Assembly: GCA_021789595.1 (NCBI GenBank)
Contig: JAJYJJ010000001.1
Coordinates: 150,454 to 214,453 of the forward strand
Direction: 5' to 3'
Length of the DNA stretch: 64,000 nucleotides
Source: Nitrospirota bacterium
Lineage (GTDB): Bacteria > Nitrospirota > Thermodesulfovibrionia > UBA6902 > JAJYJJ01
In this document: piece after piece, positions 25,924 to 34,574 of the stretch
How the letters are laid out: each line of letters begins with the position of its first letter
Position numbering within the stretch: position 1 is the stretch's first letter
Notes under the pieces: generated by a model
Database searches by the model: none
Told to the model about the DNA's origin: nothing
Seen by the model: the letters and a program-made list of their open reading frames with translations, nothing else
Translations under genes and position numbers: made by a program

Positions 25924-25943
25924 AAAAGGGGACGGTTCTATTT
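25924..25943 (+). repeat. Left inverted repeat of the RAYT element
   Basis: AAAAGGGGACGGTTCTATTT matches the reverse complement of 26674-26693 over all 20 bases. The pair encloses a single transposase gene and its promoter, as expected for a REP/RAYT unit. Confidence 0.85.
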
Positions 25944-25945
25944 TC

Positions 25946-25974
25946 TTGACAAAGCAGGTAAATTATGGTAAATT
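25946..25974 (+). promoter_or_regulatory. Promoter of the RAYT transposase
   Basis: TTGACA (25946-25951), a 17-bp spacer and TAAATT (25969-25974). Transcription would start close to the ATG at 25981, implying a leaderless mRNA; no ribosome-binding site is visible. Confidence 0.45.
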
Positions 25975-25980
25975 TTGATC

Positions 25981-26679
25981 ATGCCGAGAGCATCAAGGAT
26001 AGCACCAAAGGAGTATATCTATCATATATTAACGAGGGGAAATAATCGCCAGGATGTTTTTAAAGATGAAAAAGACTATAGGAGGTACATCGACATACTG
26101 CAGAGATACAAAGATAGATATACGTTTAAGCTGTATCATTATGTATTGATGAGGAACCATATCCATCTCGTCCTTGAGACGACTGAGAGGGGCGGAAGTC
26201 TCGCAGAGATTATGAAAGGAATAAACTTATCGTATGTTCAATACTACAAGAACAAATACAAGCATACAGGACATTTCTGGCAGGACAGATATAAGAGCAT
26301 CATAATATCAAAGGATGATTATCTGCTTGCCTGTGGAAGCTATGTTGAATTGAACCCTGTGAGGGCAAGGATAGTAGAAGATCCGAAAGAGTACAGATGG
26401 AGCAGCTATAATGCATACGCTTACGGAAAGAAGGATTTTGTTGTCGATGAACATCCAATTTACAGAGAGTTATCTAAAGGCAAAACAGAGCGAAGAAAGA
26501 AATACAGGGAATTTGTAAAAGGAATGATTAAAGACAAGGGTGCCATGAAAGGTGAAATGAATAGAAGGGCGGTATATGGCAGTGAAGATTTTGTCAAAGA
26601 AGTGACAAGAGAATATAGAGTAGAAGCAATGATAAAGCCAAAAGGGAGGCCGAAGAAGAACGAGAAGGATGGTAAATAG
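25981..26679 (+). CDS. REP-associated tyrosine transposase (Y1_Tnp)
   Basis: 232 residues from the ATG at 25981. HUH-type motif H-I-H-L-V (in R-N-H-I-H-L-V-L-E) with an upstream Y-H-I-L-T-R-G-N-N, and the tyrosine-bearing helix near Y-V-E-L-N-P-V-R-A. It nicks and joins single-stranded DNA at REP-like sequences. The TAG stop lies within the right inverted repeat, so gene and repeat move as one unit. The copy looks intact. Confidence 0.92.
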   Translation: MPRASRIAPKEYIYHILTRGNNRQDVFKDEKDYRRYIDILQRYKDRYTFKLYHYVLMRNHIHLVLETTERGGSLAEIMKGINLSYVQYYKNKYKHTGHFWQDRYKSIIISKDDYLLACGSYVELNPVRARIVEDPKEYRWSSYNAYAYGKKDFVVDEHPIYRELSKGKTERRKKYREFVKGMIKDKGAMKGEMNRRAVYGSEDFVKEVTREYRVEAMIKPKGRPKKNEKDGK

Positions 26680-26693
26680 AACCGTCCCCTTTT
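26674..26693 (-). repeat. Right inverted repeat of the RAYT element
   Basis: AAATAGAACCGTCCCCTTTT, the exact complement of the left copy. It contains the transposase stop codon. Confidence 0.85.
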
Positions 26694-26746
26694 TATGGTG
26701 AAGCCATTGCATTGACTTACAGCCTGCCCCGTGATAGTCTTTTTGT

Positions 26747-27163
26747 ATGGCCACAGTTGAGATCTTGGATATTTCTGGCGATGTGGGTTTAGAGGTGCAG
26801 GCCGATGACCTTTATGACCTCTTTGAGGGGGTTGCATCAGGGATGTTTGGGCTTATTACCAATACTGCTGACATCCAGGAAAAAACAGAGCGACGGATCA
26901 CAATTCACTCAAGGGACATAGACAACCTTGTTATTGCCTGGCTTAATGAGCTTATCTTCATATTTGATACAGATGGTCTTGTGCCCAGGAGATATGAATT
27001 CTATGAACTGACAGAAGACTCAGTTGATGGAAGGATTGTAGGAGAGGAATTTAATCCTCAGATTCACGAAAGGAGGCTTCTCATAAAGGCGGCTACATAT
27101 CACGACTTTGAGATAAAGCGGATAGGCTCGATGTGGTGGTTGAAGGTAATATTTGACATATAG
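26747..27163 (+). CDS. Archease
   Basis: 138 residues. [10 protein letters not shown] near the N-terminus, [10 protein letters not shown] (about 64-73) and A-A-T-Y-H-D-F-E-I (about 116-124) are archease signatures; acidic residues bind the metal that helps RtcB guanylylation. It lies 11 bp before rtcB, the usual partnership. No ribosome-binding site is seen; TTGACT (26712-26717) and GATAGT (26733-26738) suggest a transcript beginning near the start codon. Confidence 0.93.
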   Translation: MATVEILDISGDVGLEVQADDLYDLFEGVASGMFGLITNTADIQEKTERRITIHSRDIDNLVIAWLNELIFIFDTDGLVPRRYEFYELTEDSVDGRIVGEEFNPQIHERRLLIKAATYHDFEIKRIGSMWWLKVIFDI

Positions 27164-27174
27164 GGGGTGAGTAT

Positions 27175-28617
27175 ATGGTTGAAGGCATTAGAAGGATTGA
27201 TGAGACCCACTGGGAGGTTCCCATCGGATATAAACCAGGCATGAGGGTTCCTGGGATAATCTATGTGGATGATATATTAATAAAGGATATTGAGAAGCAG
27301 TCCGTAGACCAGGTGGCAAATACAGCAACCCTGCCTGGCATAATCAGGGCATCCCTTGCCATGCCTGATATCCATACAGGTTATGGCTTTCCAATAGGCG
27401 GGGTTGCAGCCATGGATTTGAAGGAAGGTGTTGTATCCCCTGGTGGGGTTGGATATGACATAAATTGAGGGGTGAGACTCCTCAGGAGTAACCTTGCAAA
27501 GGATGAGGTTATTTCGAGGATAAGGGACCTCGTGGAGGCCCTGTATATAGAAATTCCTTCAGGTGTTGGCTCAAAGGGCAAGATTCGCCTTGGGCATGAA
27601 GATGAGAGAAGACTTTTGTTAAAGGGCGCACACTGGGCTGTTGAACAGGGCTTTGGTGATGCATCTGATATTGAAAGAACAGAATCAGGTGGATGCATTG
27701 ATGGTGCTGACCCATCACTGATAAGCAATAAGGCATACGAACGCGGAAGGGCACAGCAGGGGACATTGGGCTCTGGCAACCACTTCCTTGAAATCCAGTA
27801 TGTTGATGAGATCTATGATGAAAAGGCAGCAAGGGCATTTGGCCTTTTCCTGGGGCAGATGACAGTGATGATACACACAGGTTCAAGGGGCTTTGGACAT
27901 CAGGTCTGTACAGATTTCCTTGTTGTTATGGAAGAGGCAATTAGAAGGTACAATATCTCACTTCCTGACAGGGAGCTGGCCTGTGCACCTTACAGTTCAC
28001 CTGAGGCAAAGGACTATCTTGGGGCCATGAGGGCCGCTGCAAATTATGCGTGGGCAAACAGACAGTGCATTATGCACTGGGCGAGGGAGGCATTCTTTAA
28101 GATCCTGAATATCTCGCCAAATGCCCTTGGTATGAGCCTCATCTATGATGTTGCCCACAACATAGCAAAGACAGAAGAACATACTGTTGATGACAAAAAA
28201 ATGAAACTCATTGTCCATAGGAAAGGTGCGACAAGGGCATTCCCACCAGGCCATCCAGAGCTGCCAGCGGCTTACAGGGCTATAGGGCAGCCTGTCCTGA
28301 TTCCAGGCGATATGGGAAGGGCATCCTATGTCCTTGTAGGCACAGAAAAGGCAATGGCTGAGAGCTTTGGCTCTACATGCCATGGTGCAGGAAGGGTTAT
28401 GTCAAGGCATCAGGCAATAAGACAGGCAAAGGGCAGGTCAATAAGGAGGGAGCTTGAGGATAGGGGTATCTTAGTGCGTTCCGCAGGAAGAGAGACACTT
28501 GCAGAGGAGATGTCTGAGGCATACAAGGATATATCCAATGTAGTTGATGTGGTTCACAGGGCAGGTATATCAAGGAAGGTGGCAAGACTAAGGCCAATGG
28601 GGGTTATAAAAGGCTGA
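27175..28617 (+). CDS. rtcB: RNA-splicing ligase RtcB with an in-frame TGA at codon 98 (probable selenocysteine)
   Basis: RtcB joins 2',3'-cyclic phosphate (or 3'-phosphate) and 5'-OH RNA ends using GTP and Mn2+. Read through one TGA at 27466-27468, the gene encodes 480 residues, the length of archaeal-type RtcB. The stop falls in G-G-V-G-Y-D-I-N-[TGA]-G-V-R-L-L, exactly at the invariant Mn-binding Cys (Cys98 in Pyrococcus horikoshii RtcB; D95 is also kept). All other active-site elements are intact: [22 protein letters not shown] and C-H-G-A-G-R (guanylylated His). AGGGGGTGA precedes the ATG. Small hairpins follow the TGA. The alternatives are a nonsense mutation or a sequencing error. Confidence 0.88.
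27466..27511 (+). promoter_or_regulatory. Recoding TGA and candidate bacterial SECIS region
   Basis: After the TGA, two competing hairpins can be drawn: ACTCC/GGAGT with loop TCA (27477-27489), and CCTT/AAGG with loop GCA (27492-27502), which may be enlarged by TAACC/GGTTA (27489-27511). The second has G as first loop base, about 27 nt after the TGA, within the range known for bacterial SECIS elements, but the stem is short. Weak structural support only. Confidence 0.4.
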
Positions 28618-28627
28618 TATATTTGAA

Positions 28628-28693
28628 AATCCCTCCTAACCTCCCTTTGCCAAAGGGAGGAATTTCCCCTCTTTGGAAAAGAAAGGGGAGGGA
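28628..28693. repeat. Paired palindromic repeats between convergent rtcB and uspA
   Basis: CCTCCCTTTG-CC-AAAGGGAGG (about 28639-28660) and CCCCTCTTTGGAAAAGAAAGGGGAGG (28666-28691) form two G/C hairpins in a row. They belong to the palindromic family also found at 17401, 40364, 41699, 41916 and 42150. Their place between converging genes would allow them to act as a bidirectional terminator. Confidence 0.6.
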
Positions 28694-28727
28694 GACTTCA
28701 CCTGATTTTTATATATAATGTTTGTTC

Positions 28728-29639
28728 TTACTGTGCACTGACGACAAGAACAGGGACTTCACTCTGTTTATGGATTACTCCTGTAGTGACACTTCCGAGC
28801 ACTGCTGCCTTTAGGGCGCTTCTTCCGCGAGAGCCCATAATTATAAGATTAGGTCTATCTTTTTCTATCTCTTTTGCGATCTCATCCACGATATGTCCTT
28901 CCCTGATAACCGTCCATCCGTGAACCCCATTTTTATCGCATAGGCTCTTTATATTTTCAACATAATTTTCAGCGGCTTTCCTAAGACCAATCTCTATAGA
29001 CCTGATTGTTTCAGGTGCAGCCTCGAAGATCGGGAATGCCTGAGTTACTGCAGTCGGTTTATCAACTACACTTAACACAATTACCGATGCGCCGACCTGT
29101 TTTGCGAGGTCAACAGCGTATCTTGCTGCTTTTTCCGCTATCTCAGAGCCGTCGGTTGGGACAAGGATTTTTGAAATCAGATTAATAGCTGAGCCGTGTC
29201 TTACTACCAGAACAGGGATATCTATTTTCATACTTATGACATTGTTTGTGACACTGCCCAGGACGGTTGTCAGGAGTGCCCGCCTGCCATGGGCTCCCAT
29301 GATAATAAGGTCGGCTCCTGATTCCTTTGCATCCTTTGCTATCTCCTGTGATGGATAACCTGAGCTTATAGCGGTTTCTACACTTACATTTGATTTCTCG
29401 CACATACCTTTGAGCTCTTCTACATATTCCTCTGCAACCTTTCTGTAGTGTTCCTCTACAACGCTTTTGGTCTTGCCAACTGCCTCTATTAGTCGGGCAG
29501 TATTCGTTACCTCATCATCATTAACGACGCTCAACAGCCTTATAGTGGCATTGGTCTGCTTTGAGAGGGTAATAGCATACCTGCATGTCTCCTTTGCCCT
29601 TTCCGAGCCGTCTGTTGGTACAAGAATCTTTGAGATCAT
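28728..29639 (-). CDS. Tandem universal stress protein (two UspA domains)
   Basis: 303 residues in two similar halves, each starting I-S-K-I-L-V-P-T-D-G-S-E (about 2-13 and 155-166). Each half keeps an ATP-binding G-x2-G-x9-G-S/T motif: G-A-H-G-R-R..L-G-S and G-S-R-G-R-S..L-G-S-V-T-T. Likely an ATP-binding stress protein in the cytosol; no membrane segment. A sigma-70 promoter and AAGGAGG stand upstream, divergent from lipA. Confidence 0.93.
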   Translation of the reverse strand: MISKILVPTDGSERAKETCRYAITLSKQTNATIRLLSVVNDDEVTNTARLIEAVGKTKSVVEEHYRKVAEEYVEELKGMCEKSNVSVETAISSGYPSQEIAKDAKESGADLIIMGAHGRRALLTTVLGSVTNNVISMKIDIPVLVVRHGSAINLISKILVPTDGSEIAEKAARYAVDLAKQVGASVIVLSVVDKPTAVTQAFPIFEAAPETIRSIEIGLRKAAENYVENIKSLCDKNGVHGWTVIREGHIVDEIAKEIEKDRPNLIIMGSRGRSALKAAVLGSVTTGVIHKQSEVPVLVVSAQ

Positions 29640-29685
29640 AAATAAAGCCTCCTTATTTTAAGGTATCATAGCGACAACATCAAAG

Positions 29686-29715
29686 ATTATATCAGATCGT
29701 CTCGCCTTTTTTCAA
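29686..29715 (-). promoter_or_regulatory. Promoter of the uspA gene
   Basis: On the minus strand TTGAAA (29715-29710), 18-bp spacer, TATAAT (29691-29686), about 47 bp before the start codon. Confidence 0.55.
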
Positions 29716-29752
29716 AACAAACCGTGGTTGCCAAATGGCTCTCGGGTTTTAT

Positions 29753-29782
29753 TTGACAAATAAAAGGGAAATCCTTTATTTT
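29753..29782 (+). promoter_or_regulatory. Promoter of the lipA-ilvA operon
   Basis: TTGACA (29753-29758), 18-bp spacer, TATTTT (29777-29782). The predicted start of transcription coincides with the lipA ATG at 29791, and no Shine-Dalgarno sequence is present, so the message may be leaderless. Confidence 0.45.
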
Positions 29783-29790
29783 TATTAGTC

Positions 29791-30621
29791 ATGAGACTTC
29801 CTGAGTGGATAAGGGTAGAGAGAAAAGACCTGCATCAGACCAAGAGGTTGTTGAGGGGACACCGCCTCTTAACTGTTTGTGAAGAGGCAAGGTGCCCTAA
29901 TCAGGGGAAGTGCTTTTCAAAGCCAACTGCAACCTTTATGCTGCTTGGCAGAAGATGCACAAGAAACTGCGGCTTTTGTGCTGTGGATACATCTATGCCC
30001 GAGCCTATTGACCCGATGGAACCAGAGCGAATCCTTGGTGCCGCAAGGATTATGGATCTGAGGTATGTTGTCCTGACCTCTGTTACAAGGGATGACCTGA
30101 GTGATGGGGGGGCAGGCCAGTTTGCAAAGACTGTTGGACTGTTAAAGAGAAATAACATAAAGGTTGAGGTGCTGACCCCTGATTTTCAGGGCAGTATTGA
30201 GGCATTGAGGGTTGTGCTTGATGCAGGGCCAGATGTATTTAACCATAATCTTGAGACAGTTCCCAGGCTCTATCCTGTTGTCAGGCCAATGGCAGATTAC
30301 AGGAGGTCTCTTTTTATACTTCAAAGGGCAAAGGAGATTGCTCCAGGGATCTTTACTAAATCAGGGATAATGCTTGGGCTTGGCGAAGAGAAGGAAGAGA
30401 TAATGCAGGCGATGGATGACCTTAGAGGGATTGGATGTGATTTTCTTACCATAGGACAATATCTAAGGCCGACAAAGGAGAACATGCCTGTTGTCAATTA
30501 TGTAAGACCAGAGGTCTTTGATGAGTACAGGGATATCGGCCTTAAAAAGGGATTCAAGGCTGTTGCCTCAGGTCCCCTTGTAAGAAGTTCCATGAATGCA
30601 GAGGAGATATACAATGTATGA
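29791..30621 (+). CDS. lipA: Lipoyl synthase
   Basis: Radical-SAM enzyme that inserts two sulfurs into octanoyl groups on lipoyl domains. 276 residues. Auxiliary cluster cysteines C30, C35, C41 ([12 protein letters not shown]) and radical-SAM cysteines C56-x3-C60-x2-C63 are present, with the C-terminal R-S-S auxiliary serine ligand. No lipB or glycine-cleavage gene is adjacent. It heads a long coupled run and overlaps alaC by 8 nt. Confidence 0.96.
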   Translation: MRLPEWIRVERKDLHQTKRLLRGHRLLTVCEEARCPNQGKCFSKPTATFMLLGRRCTRNCGFCAVDTSMPEPIDPMEPERILGAARIMDLRYVVLTSVTRDDLSDGGAGQFAKTVGLLKRNNIKVEVLTPDFQGSIEALRVVLDAGPDVFNHNLETVPRLYPVVRPMADYRRSLFILQRAKEIAPGIFTKSGIMLGLGEEKEEIMQAMDDLRGIGCDFLTIGQYLRPTKENMPVVNYVRPEVFDEYRDIGLKKGFKAVASGPLVRSSMNAEEIYNV

Positions 30622-31789
30622 GTTTAACAGGATAAAGAGGTTGCCTCCCTATGTCTTTGGCATAGTAAACGCAATGAAGATAGAGCACAGGCGGAGGGGC
30701 GAGGACATAATAGACCTTGGAATGGGGAATCCTGACCTCGGGACGCCTGAGCATATAGTAGAAAAACTTATAGAGGCGGCCAAAAATCCGAAGAATCACA
30801 GGTATTCTGCATCAAAGGGCATCACCCAGCTACGGATGGCAATATGTGAATGGTATAAGAGGAGGTTTGATGTTGACCTCGACCCCGAGACAGAAGCAGT
30901 GGTAACAATAGGCTCAAAAGAGGGTCTTTCACATCTTGCCCTTGCAACCGTGGAGCCGGGGGATATTGTATTGACACCAACACCTGCATATCCCATACAC
31001 CCATACAGTGTGATAATTGCAGGCGGAGAGGTAAGAAGTATACCAATGAGAAAGGGCGTAGACTTTTTTGAGGAGATGCAGAAGGCGTTTAAGAGTGCAT
31101 GGCCAAGACCAAAGATGCTTATAATAAATTTCCCACATAACCCTACAACCCAGGTTGTAGAGGATATCGGATTTTTCAAAAAGGTTGTGGATTTTGCAAA
31201 GGAGAACAGGATAATTGTCCTTCATGATTTTGCCTATGCAGACCTGGTATTTGACGATTATAAGGCGCCGAGTTTTCTTCAGGCAGAAGGGGCAAAGGAT
31301 ATTGGCGTGGAATTCTTTTCACTTACAAAAAGCTATTCCATGGCAGGCTGGAGGGTTGGATTCTGCGTTGGAAATAAGGAGATAGTTGGTGCCCTTATAA
31401 AGATAAAGAGTTATCTGGATTATGGCATGTTTCAGCCAATACAGATTGCAAGCATAATAGCGCTGCGCGGGCAACAGGACTGTGTCTCTGAGATAAAAAA
31501 AACCTATGAGGATAGGCGAAATACCCTTATAAGAGGACTTCGTAAGGCAGGCTGGGACATAGAGCCCCCAAAGGCGACGATGTTTGTATGGGCAGAGATA
31601 CCAGAACCATTCAAAAAGATGGGCTCCCTTGAGTTTTCAAAACTCCTCATCAAAGAGGCAGGCGTTGCTGTATCTCCTGGAATTGGTTTTGGGGAGGGCG
31701 GAGATGAGTTTGTGAGATTTGCCCTTGTAGAAAATGAGCACAGGATAAAGCAGGCAGTAAAAGGGATAAAAAAGGTTCTGAACAGATGA
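30614..31789 (+). CDS. alaC: Class I aminotransferase, AlaC-like
   Basis: 391 residues from the ATG at 30614, which follows GAGGAG. Opening [12 protein letters not shown] and M-G-N-P-D-L-G-T-P closely follow the AlaC (glutamate-pyruvate transaminase) group; PLP lysine is in [11 protein letters not shown] (about K238). Might instead be an aspartate-family aminotransferase, since hom follows with a 4-nt overlap. Cytosolic. Confidence 0.88.
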   Translation: MYEFNRIKRLPPYVFGIVNAMKIEHRRRGEDIIDLGMGNPDLGTPEHIVEKLIEAAKNPKNHRYSASKGITQLRMAICEWYKRRFDVDLDPETEAVVTIGSKEGLSHLALATVEPGDIVLTPTPAYPIHPYSVIIAGGEVRSIPMRKGVDFFEEMQKAFKSAWPRPKMLIINFPHNPTTQVVEDIGFFKKVVDFAKENRIIVLHDFAYADLVFDDYKAPSFLQAEGAKDIGVEFFSLTKSYSMAGWRVGFCVGNKEIVGALIKIKSYLDYGMFQPIQIASIIALRGQQDCVSEIKKTYEDRRNTLIRGLRKAGWDIEPPKATMFVWAEIPEPFKKMGSLEFSKLLIKEAGVAVSPGIGFGEGGDEFVRFALVENEHRIKQAVKGIKKVLNR

Positions 31790-33096
31790 TTAAGGTCGGC
31801 ATTATAGGTTTTGGGACTGTAGGTGCTGGTGTGGTAAGGATCCTTATTGAGAAGGCATCTGAACTTGAGGCCAAACTCGGTTTCCCTATTGTCATCAAGA
31901 GGATAGCAGACCTTGACATTAAGAGGGACAGGGGTATTGCTGTGTCTGCGGATATTCTTACAACGAGGGCTGAGGATATCCTTGATGACCCGTCTATAGA
32001 TATAGTGGTTGAGCTGATAGGCGGGATGAACCCTGCCAAGGATTTTATCCTCAGGGCTATCGAGAAGGGCAAACATGTTGTTACTGCCAACAAGGCCTTA
32101 CTTGCCCTTGAAGGAGAGGATATTTTTTATGCTGCTGAAAAGAAGGGTGCAGAGGTTGGTTTTGAGGCATCTGTGGCAGGAGGAATACCAATAATAAAGG
32201 CCATAAAGGAAGGCCTACCTGCAAACAGGATAAACTCCATATATGGTATAATAAATGGAACATCAAATTACATCCTGACAAGGATGACAAATGAGGGCAT
32301 GGAGTTTCCCGATGCCCTTATGGAGGCCCAGAGGCTCGGCTATGCCGAGGCAGATCCAACCCTTGATATAGAGGGCATTGACTCGGCCCACAAGTTGACT
32401 ATACTATCTGCGATTGCCTTTGGTATTCCTCTTTCATACAATGAGATCTATAGGGAGGGGATAAAAGGGTTAAGCTCCCTTGATATAGGATTTGCCCTGG
32501 AATTTGGTTACAAGATAAAGCTCTTGGCTATTGCAAAGCGGAGCAATAGTGAGGTAGAGCTCAGGATACATCCTACAATGCTTCCATTGAACTATCTCAT
32601 TGCACAGGTGGATGGCGTTTACAACGCCATATATATTGATGGCGATTCGGTTGGTTCAACCCTCTTTTATGGCAGAGGGGCAGGAGATATGCCGACAGGC
32701 AGCGCAGTTGTGAGCGATATAATTGATATTGGCAGGAATATAACAAGCGGCTCTATCAGGAGGATTCCTCCTATGGGAACATCAAAGAGAATGCCTTTAA
32801 AAATAAGGGCAATGGATGATGTCTATAGCAGATACTATTTCAGGTTTTCTGCCCTGGACAAACCTGGTGTTCTTTCAAAGATATCAGGGGTTCTTGGGGC
32901 AAACAATATCAGCATAGCCTCTGTTATCCAGAAAGGGAGGAAACAAGGGGAAGCAGTTCCCCTTGTCATGATGACCCATGATGCACTGGAGAGGGATGTT
33001 CGCCACGCATTAAAGGAGATCGACAAACTTCCTGTTGTGGCGGATAAGACGGTTTATATCAGGGTCGAAGGAGGCGAGGGAAATGCAACCGGATAA
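31786..33096 (+). CDS. hom: Homoserine dehydrogenase
   Basis: 436 residues: NAD(P) domain with [10 protein letters not shown] (7-16), catalytic region with A-N-K-A-L-L-A and G-I-I-N-G-T-S-N-Y, and a C-terminal ACT domain (from about 350, [10 protein letters not shown]) for allosteric control by threonine or another amino acid. Reduces aspartate semialdehyde to homoserine, the branch point to threonine and methionine. Starts within alaC; its end contains the ribosome-binding site and start of the TusA-like gene. Confidence 0.97.
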   Translation: MIKVGIIGFGTVGAGVVRILIEKASELEAKLGFPIVIKRIADLDIKRDRGIAVSADILTTRAEDILDDPSIDIVVELIGGMNPAKDFILRAIEKGKHVVTANKALLALEGEDIFYAAEKKGAEVGFEASVAGGIPIIKAIKEGLPANRINSIYGIINGTSNYILTRMTNEGMEFPDALMEAQRLGYAEADPTLDIEGIDSAHKLTILSAIAFGIPLSYNEIYREGIKGLSSLDIGFALEFGYKIKLLAIAKRSNSEVELRIHPTMLPLNYLIAQVDGVYNAIYIDGDSVGSTLFYGRGAGDMPTGSAVVSDIIDIGRNITSGSIRRIPPMGTSKRMPLKIRAMDDVYSRYYFRFSALDKPGVLSKISGVLGANNISIASVIQKGRKQGEAVPLVMMTHDALERDVRHALKEIDKLPVVADKTVYIRVEGGEGNATG

Positions 33097-33322
33097 GAGG
33101 TTGAATATAAAGGGTGAGATTTGTCCCTATACATTGGTAAAGTCTAAGCTTGCCATGGAGGATCTGGATGTCGGGGAGGTGCTTGAGATACTGCTGGATT
33201 ATCCTGAGGCTATAAACAGTATCCCGAAGGCAATGCAGAACTATGGGCATACAGTCCTTAATGTCGAAAAGATAAATGACACTGACTGGGTAATTATTAT
33301 AAGGAAGGAGGTAAAAGATTAA
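33083..33322 (+). CDS. TusA-family sulfur-transfer protein
   Basis: 79 residues from ATG 33083 (GGAGGCGAGGGAA just before it). TusA fold signature L-N-I-K-G-E-I-C-P-Y-T with persulfide Cys14; the usual proline of CPxP is replaced by Thr (C-P-Y-T). Could relay sulfane sulfur to the carrier protein encoded downstream. It overlaps hom by 14 nt and shares one base with the ThiF-like gene. Confidence 0.85.
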   Translation: MQPDKRLNIKGEICPYTLVKSKLAMEDLDVGEVLEILLDYPEAINSIPKAMQNYGHTVLNVEKINDTDWVIIIRKEVKD

Positions 33323-34128
33323 TGGACTTTACAGAGGAACAGCTTAGAAGATACAGCCGCCATATCCTCCTTCCAGAGGTTGGAGGAAAAGGGCAGAAGA
33401 AGATAAGCCAGGCAAAGGTATTCCTCGTTGGTGCTGGCGGCCTTGGCTGTCCTGTGGGTTATTATCTTGCCGCTGCCGGAGTTGGAAGGATAGGGATAAT
33501 AGACAACGATACTGTTGAGATAAGCAACCTGCAAAGGCAGATAGCCCATAATACAAAGAGGATAGGGATGCCCAAGGTCATCTCTGCAAAACAGACATTT
33601 GAGGAGCTAAACCCTGATGTTGAGGTTGTCCCGTATAAGGATAAGCTGACAACCAAGAATATACTGGATTTAATTAAGGACTACGATATTGTTGTTGATG
33701 GAAGCGATAACTTCTCGACAAGGTATATGGTAAATGATGCATGTGTGATGCTGAAAAAACCCCTTGTAAGTGGTGCTATTTTAAGGTTTGAGGGCCAGGT
33801 AACAACCATAATACCTGAGGAAGGCCCATGCTACAGGTGTCTTTTTGAAGAGCCGCCTCCTCCAGGGCTTGTCCCGTCATGTCAGGAGGCAGGTGTGCTT
33901 GGTGTTTTAACAGGTGTCATTGGTTCTTTGCAGGCAACAGAGGTCTTGAAGATCATCCTCGGTAAGGGTGAACTCCTGAAGGGAGAACTCATAATATACA
34001 ATGCCCTGAGGATGAGCTTCAGAAAGGTAAAGGTCCCGAAAAACCCTGATTGTCCGATGTGCGGAAGCCATCCGACAATAAAGGAACTGATAGACTACGA
34101 GGAATATTGCAGTCTTCAGGCCCATTAG
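33322..34128 (+). CDS. ThiF/MoeB/HesA-type sulfur-carrier adenylyltransferase
   Basis: 268 residues. R-Y-S-R-H-I-L-L-P-E-V-G-G, nucleotide motif G-A-G-G-L-G-C-P and the D-N-D-T-V-E-I-S-N-L-Q-R-Q block are E1-like signatures. Zinc is probably held by C-Y-R-C and C-P-M-C-G. No rhodanese domain is fused, unlike MoeZ, so the neighbouring TusA-like protein may be the sulfur source. It would adenylate the exposed -GG end of the carrier at 35816. Confidence 0.92.
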   Translation: MDFTEEQLRRYSRHILLPEVGGKGQKKISQAKVFLVGAGGLGCPVGYYLAAAGVGRIGIIDNDTVEISNLQRQIAHNTKRIGMPKVISAKQTFEELNPDVEVVPYKDKLTTKNILDLIKDYDIVVDGSDNFSTRYMVNDACVMLKKPLVSGAILRFEGQVTTIIPEEGPCYRCLFEEPPPPGLVPSCQEAGVLGVLTGVIGSLQATEVLKIILGKGELLKGELIIYNALRMSFRKVKVPKNPDCPMCGSHPTIKELIDYEEYCSLQAH

Positions 34129-34574
34129 TTCTCAGGCTTAAAAAAGCTGACCTTGAAGCTGTAATAAAGCACTCAAGGGCAGAGTTTCCAAAGGAGGCAT
34201 GCGGGCTTTTATCAGGGAAGTTTATAACCGAGAATTCTGCATTGACGGCTGTCGTGGAGAAGGTTTACATGATGAGAAATGTTGAGGGTTCTACAGTGAG
34301 TTATTTCATGGAACCTAAGGAACAATTCATGGCCATGAAGGAGATGAGGGTAGAAGGCATGGAGCTTGTCGGCATATACCATTCCCATCCAGGGGTTCCT
34401 GCATATCCATCACAAAAAGATGTCAGCCTTGCCTTTTATCCTGATGCTGCTTATCTGATTGTAAGCCTTATGGCACAGGCGGTTGATTTTAGGGCATTCC
34501 AGATAATTGATGCTGAAATAAGGGGTATTGAGATACAGATAATTGGTGACCGAGGTCGCGGAGGTGATGCATGA
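34107..34574 (+). CDS. JAMM/MPN metalloprotease (Mec+/HcyD-like)
   Basis: 155 residues from the TTG at 34107 (GAGG 4 nt upstream); earlier codons lie within the thiF-like gene. The JAMM zinc motif is H92-S-H94-P-x6-S102-x2-D105 with the upstream Glu in E-F-P-K-E-A-C-G-L-L. Small bacterial JAMM proteases trim sulfur-carrier proteins or release cysteine/homocysteine from them. The carrier two genes downstream ends -GGI and would need this trimming. Confidence 0.88.
   Translation: MQSSGPLVLRLKKADLEAVIKHSRAEFPKEACGLLSGKFITENSALTAVVEKVYMMRNVEGSTVSYFMEPKEQFMAMKEMRVEGMELVGIYHSHPGVPAYPSQKDVSLAFYPDAAYLIVSLMAQAVDFRAFQIIDAEIRGIEIQIIGDRGRGGDA

Noticed and set aside
28628..28693. CRISPR-like repeat
   Set aside because: Repeats are palindromic and of unequal spacing, without spacers or cas genes; they match the dispersed palindrome family.
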